Assembly (NCBI RefSeq): GCF_005503355.1
Contig: NZ_SCMK01000018.1
Span: 39,954 to 103,953, forward strand
Direction of reading: 5' to 3'
Source: Sphingomonas sp. 1F27F7B
GTDB taxonomy: Bacteria > Pseudomonadota > Alphaproteobacteria > Sphingomonadales > Sphingomonadaceae
DNA length: 64,000 nt
The notes beneath the pieces are model-generated. The model saw nothing but the letters and a program-made list of their open reading frames with translations. It was not told the DNA's origin and did not search any database. Numbering within the stretch: the first letter of the stretch is position 1; every line of letters starts with the position of its first letter. Shown here piece by piece: positions 61,555-64,000 of the stretch. Both the position numbers and the translations under genes were made by a program.

Positions 61555-61983
61555 ATGACGATCGCAGCGATCCTGGGGGGCAAGGGGCACGAAGTGGTCT
61601 CGATCGATGGCGAGCGGACGGTGGCCGATGCGGTCGCGCTGCTTGCCGCGAAGCGGATCGGCGCCGTGCCCGTGATGTCCGGTGGCGCGGTGGCCGGCAT
61701 TTTTTCCGAACGGGACGTGATCTATTGCCTTGATCGTGAGGGCGCCGGGGCGCTCGCGCGCCAGGTGCATGAGGTGATGACAGCGCCGGCGATCACCGTT
61801 TCGCCCGATGAGAGCGTGCTCGGCGCGCTGGCGCTGATGACGCGCCGCCGTATCCGCCACTTGCCGGTGGTCGAGGGCGATACCTGTATCGGCCTGGTCT
61901 CGATCGGCGACCTGGTGAAGTATCGGATCGAACGCATCGAATCGGAAGCGGATGCGATGCGCGCCTATATCCAGGCGGTGTGA
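61555..61983 (+). CDS. CBS-domain protein
   Basis: A 142-residue stand-alone pair of CBS domains: VSIDGERTVADAVALLAAKRIGAVPVMSGGAVAGIFSERDVIYCLDR (domain 1) and VMTAPAITVSPDESVLGALALMTRRRIRHLPVVEGDTCIGLVSIGDLVKYRIE (domain 2), each split here by position. The pair forms a Bateman module that binds adenosyl ligands such as AMP, ATP or NAD. The ATG at 61555 is 8 nt after GGAG; upstream GTG and ATG codons are also in frame. No effector domain is attached. Confidence 0.88.
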   Translation: MTIAAILGGKGHEVVSIDGERTVADAVALLAAKRIGAVPVMSGGAVAGIFSERDVIYCLDREGAGALARQVHEVMTAPAITVSPDESVLGALALMTRRRIRHLPVVEGDTCIGLVSIGDLVKYRIERIESEADAMRAYIQAV

Positions 61984-62006
61984 TCCCTTGCGGGGCCCTG
62001 CCCATT

Positions 62007-63485
62007 CTATCCGTGGCGGTTGCGGATCAGGTTGATCGATTCGATCAGGACCGGGCGCGCGAACAGGAAGAGCAGCCCGCCATAGATGAGGCCGCCGGCG
62101 CTCACCAGCAGCGCGAGATGCGGAAGCGCCGGGAGCGGCGGCAGCAGCGAATCGAGTCCGGTGACGAGCAGCGCCATCGCGCCGGCGGCGCATACCGGCG
62201 GAGCGATCGCCCGAAGCAGCGCGCCGAGCTTCACGCCGATCACCGGCAGCGTCCGCCAGGTCGAGACCGCGAGATAGACCGGATAGGCGGCGAACCACGC
62301 GGCGACGAGTCCCATCAGCCCCCAATGCACCCCGATCAGGAATGCGATCGGCAGGCAGAGCGCGCCGGTTGCCGCGTTCTGGGCGCTGATCCCCGGGCGG
62401 CCGCAGGCGTCGCTGGCCGGGGCATAGAGCACTTGCAGCGTCATCATCGGCATGGCGAGCGCGAGCCAGTGCACCACCGGGGCCGCCTCGAGCCATTTCG
62501 GCCCCAGCGCCACTGCGACCAGCGGGTCGGCCGTTGCCGCCATGCCCAGATAAAAGGGCATGGCGACCACCATGATCAGCCGCGCCGATTTGGTGAAGGC
62601 GGCGGCGACCGCGGCCTTGTCGTCCTTGAGCCGCGCATAGGCGGAGAAGGCGACTTCGTTGAGCGGGGGCACGAACTTGGAGACGAAGATCTGGGTGAGG
62701 AACAGGCTGGTCGTGTAGATGCCCAGCATATGCGGATCGAACAGCCGGCCGGCGATGAAGACGTCGGCCTGGCTCTGCGCGAACCAGAAGAGCTGGCCGG
62801 TGGCCATCACGCCGCCATAGCGGGCAATGTCGCCGGCGCCGCGAAAGTCGAAGCTCGGCCACAGGAACGAGCGCGCCGCGATCGTCATGCCGATCGCCCG
62901 AGTGAAGAACAATGCGATCGGCGCGGCAACCAGCGTCCATACCCCCATGCCGGCAAGCGCCCCGGCGAGTGCCGTGATCGCCCCGGCGAGCGCCGAGACG
63001 AAGTTGACCAGCGCCTGTCTGCGGAAGTCCATCGCGCGCGAGAGCAGCGCCTGGGGCAGGGCGATGAAGGGGGTGGCCATGTATAGGAGTGCCTGCACGC
63101 GCAGCAGGTCGGCCACCATGGGCTGGCGATAATAGGCAGCGGCGGCGGGCGCCGCGAGGAACTGGATCGCGCCCAGTCCGAAGTTGAGCAGGATCAGCAT
63201 GCCGAACAGCTGGCGCTGCGCGTGGCGGCCGGCGTCCTTGCGCTGGATGAGCGCGCTGGCCAGGCCATAGCCGTTGAGCATGTTGAGCAGGACCAGGATC
63301 ACCTGAGTCATCGCGAACAGGCCATAGGCCGAGGGGCCGAGCATCCGGATGACGATGAAGGTCGAGGCCCAGGTGAGCAGCTGGCCGAAGATCTGGGTGC
63401 CCGAACGCCAGATCACGGCGCTGCGCACCTGTTGGCGCAGCGCGGCGCTTTCGGCTTCGGAACTGGCCCGCATGGTATCGCTCAT
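62007..63485 (-). CDS. Lipopolysaccharide/polysaccharide flippase (MOP superfamily, Wzx-like)
   Basis: A 492-residue, 12-14-helix inner-membrane protein. It has the polysaccharide transporter start region (VIWRSGTQIFGQLLTWASTFIVIRMLGPSAYGLFAMTQVILVLLNM, split across helices 1-2), GYGLASALIQRKD, and later FFTRAIGMTIAARSFLWPSFDFRG. These match the family that flips undecaprenyl-linked oligosaccharides for O-antigen or exopolysaccharide. No polymerase or glycosyltransferase genes are next to it. The ATG at 63485 has an N-terminal cytoplasmic leader (SDTMRASSEAESAALRQQ). Confidence 0.9.
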   Translation of the reverse strand: MSDTMRASSEAESAALRQQVRSAVIWRSGTQIFGQLLTWASTFIVIRMLGPSAYGLFAMTQVILVLLNMLNGYGLASALIQRKDAGRHAQRQLFGMLILLNFGLGAIQFLAAPAAAAYYRQPMVADLLRVQALLYMATPFIALPQALLSRAMDFRRQALVNFVSALAGAITALAGALAGMGVWTLVAAPIALFFTRAIGMTIAARSFLWPSFDFRGAGDIARYGGVMATGQLFWFAQSQADVFIAGRLFDPHMLGIYTTSLFLTQIFVSKFVPPLNEVAFSAYARLKDDKAAVAAAFTKSARLIMVVAMPFYLGMAATADPLVAVALGPKWLEAAPVVHWLALAMPMMTLQVLYAPASDACGRPGISAQNAATGALCLPIAFLIGVHWGLMGLVAAWFAAYPVYLAVSTWRTLPVIGVKLGALLRAIAPPVCAAGAMALLVTGLDSLLPPLPALPHLALLVSAGGLIYGGLLFLFARPVLIESINLIRNRHG

Positions 63486-63718
63486 CCCGCGCGCTATGCG
63501 CCCGTTCCTGTTTATGCGCCGTAAACCGCCCGAAAGGCGCGAATTTGCGCAGTTTCGCAGGCGTGAACCGTATCCGGAATTCGGATTCGAAGGCAGATTC
63601 GCGCGTGATTCGGGGGTGATTCGAGCGATTCTCGCCCGAAAGGGTCATCGAACCGTCATCGCGGCGCCGGACGGATCGATAGAAAACCGCGGATTTCTGC
63701 GGTTTCTGGGCTCTGTTT

Positions 63719-63778
63719 CGAAAAAAAGACAGAAAGTTTCACAAGGCTGTTGACGGGTCGAAAGGTCACGCATAGAAG
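63719..63778 (+). promoter_or_regulatory. Probable rRNA operon promoter (UP element, -35, -10)
   Basis: TTGACG at 63,750-63,755 and TAGAAG at 63,773-63,778 are spaced by 17 bp. The 20-30 bp upstream are A-rich (CGAAAAAAAGACAGAAAG), as in UP elements, and the bases after the -10 are GC-rich (CCACTCC), as in stringently controlled promoters. No gene lies in 63,486-64,000, and the transcript would run off the window. Confidence 0.55.
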
Positions 63779-63886
63779 CCACTCCACCGACGCGGTGCTC
63801 CTCACCGGAACGACGCGGCGGTCACCAAAATCCAGGCGCACAGGTCGCCCCGAGAAAAAGGGGTTAGACGGTGCGTCGGTTTTTGT

Positions 63887-63898
63887 CGCTCTTTGACA
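63887..63898 (+). promoter_or_regulatory. boxA-like antitermination site of an rRNA leader
   Basis: CGCTCTTTGACA matches the rRNA boxA consensus TGCTCTTTAACA closely. It lies about 110 bp downstream of the probable promoter and is followed by the GATTTGATGAAGGGACATGT and GGGCGGCG stretch typical of sphingomonad 16S leaders. It suggests that a ribosomal RNA operon begins just past base 64,000. Confidence 0.65.
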
Positions 63899-64000
63899 TG
63901 GTTGATTTGATGAAGGGACATGTGGGCGGCGGCCCTGGGTTCTGACGGCTTCTAGGCGTCGGGTACTCAGATAAAGACAAGCCGTTCCAGGGTCTTCCGG

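Noticed and set aside
63893..63921. Promoter with TTGACA as -35
   Set aside because: No acceptable -10 lies 16-18 bp downstream; the sequence fits boxA better.

Overview
The window is GC-rich chromosomal DNA from an alphaproteobacterium, most likely a sphingomonad (Sphingomonadaceae). The pointers are the large TonB-dependent receptor, the PhaR-centred polyhydroxybutyrate locus, the hisS-prfA-orf-prmC operon followed by a DUF4167 gene, the priA/fsa/xerC neighbourhood, frequent GTG/TTG starts, and the many intergenic palindromes built on the GTCATCCCCGCGAAGGCGGGGAT theme (split here only as a theme; see the repeat entries). Genus is inferred, not measured.

Layout. 1-5 kb: end of an MFS transporter, alanine racemase, and a convergent TonB-dependent receptor. 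5-8 kb: polyhydroxyalkanoate block (acetyl-CoA acetyltransferase, a short PhaC-like Cys hydrolase, PhaR). 8-16.8 kb: soluble chemoreceptor-like protein, exported methyltransferase, two retropepsin-like proteases, CpaF ATPase, GT39-type membrane glycosyltransferase, AraC regulator. 16.9-22.5 kb: F1 ATP synthase operon atpH-A-[LysE exporter]-G-D-C, with a LysE family gene lodged between atpA and atpG. 22.7-28.3 kb: two exported proteins of unknown function, RhlE helicase, a subtilisin-like lipoprotein, a PilZ protein. 28.2-31.1 kb: sugar transporter plus GH43 glycosidase under a LacI-type palindrome. 31.5-39 kb: Ada, DUF1203, a trypsin-like membrane protein, a Zn-peptidase-like TPR protein, PriA. 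38.9-49.5 kb: small secreted paralogues, Fsa, XerC, GAF, DedA, GshB, YraN, RsmI, LpoA-like lipoprotein, HemW and a tRNA-Gly. 49.5-56.5 kb: enoyl-CoA hydratase and a complete RND efflux operon. 56.7-64 kb: hisS-prfA-orf-prmC, DUF4167, CBS protein, a Wzx-type flippase, and what looks like the promoter and boxA leader of a ribosomal RNA operon running off the right edge.

The most unusual structure is at 49,050-49,471. A tRNA-Gly(UCC) gene is followed, in its direction of transcription, by four almost identical 87-bp tandem units. Each unit ends in a copy of the tRNA 3' part (T-arm, acceptor strand, CCA). The unit length is a multiple of three, so one Arg/Pro-rich reading frame stays open through the whole array and ends in an ATGA overlap with hemW. 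The arrangement recalls the rtT repeats downstream of Escherichia coli tyrT.

Most other genes are ordinary housekeeping or envelope functions. Many intergenic gaps are filled with palindromic repeats of a few families, including a roughly 100-bp MITE-like element with CCCTAGGTTG inverted ends. One copy of it supplies the stop codon of the efflux outer-membrane gene.
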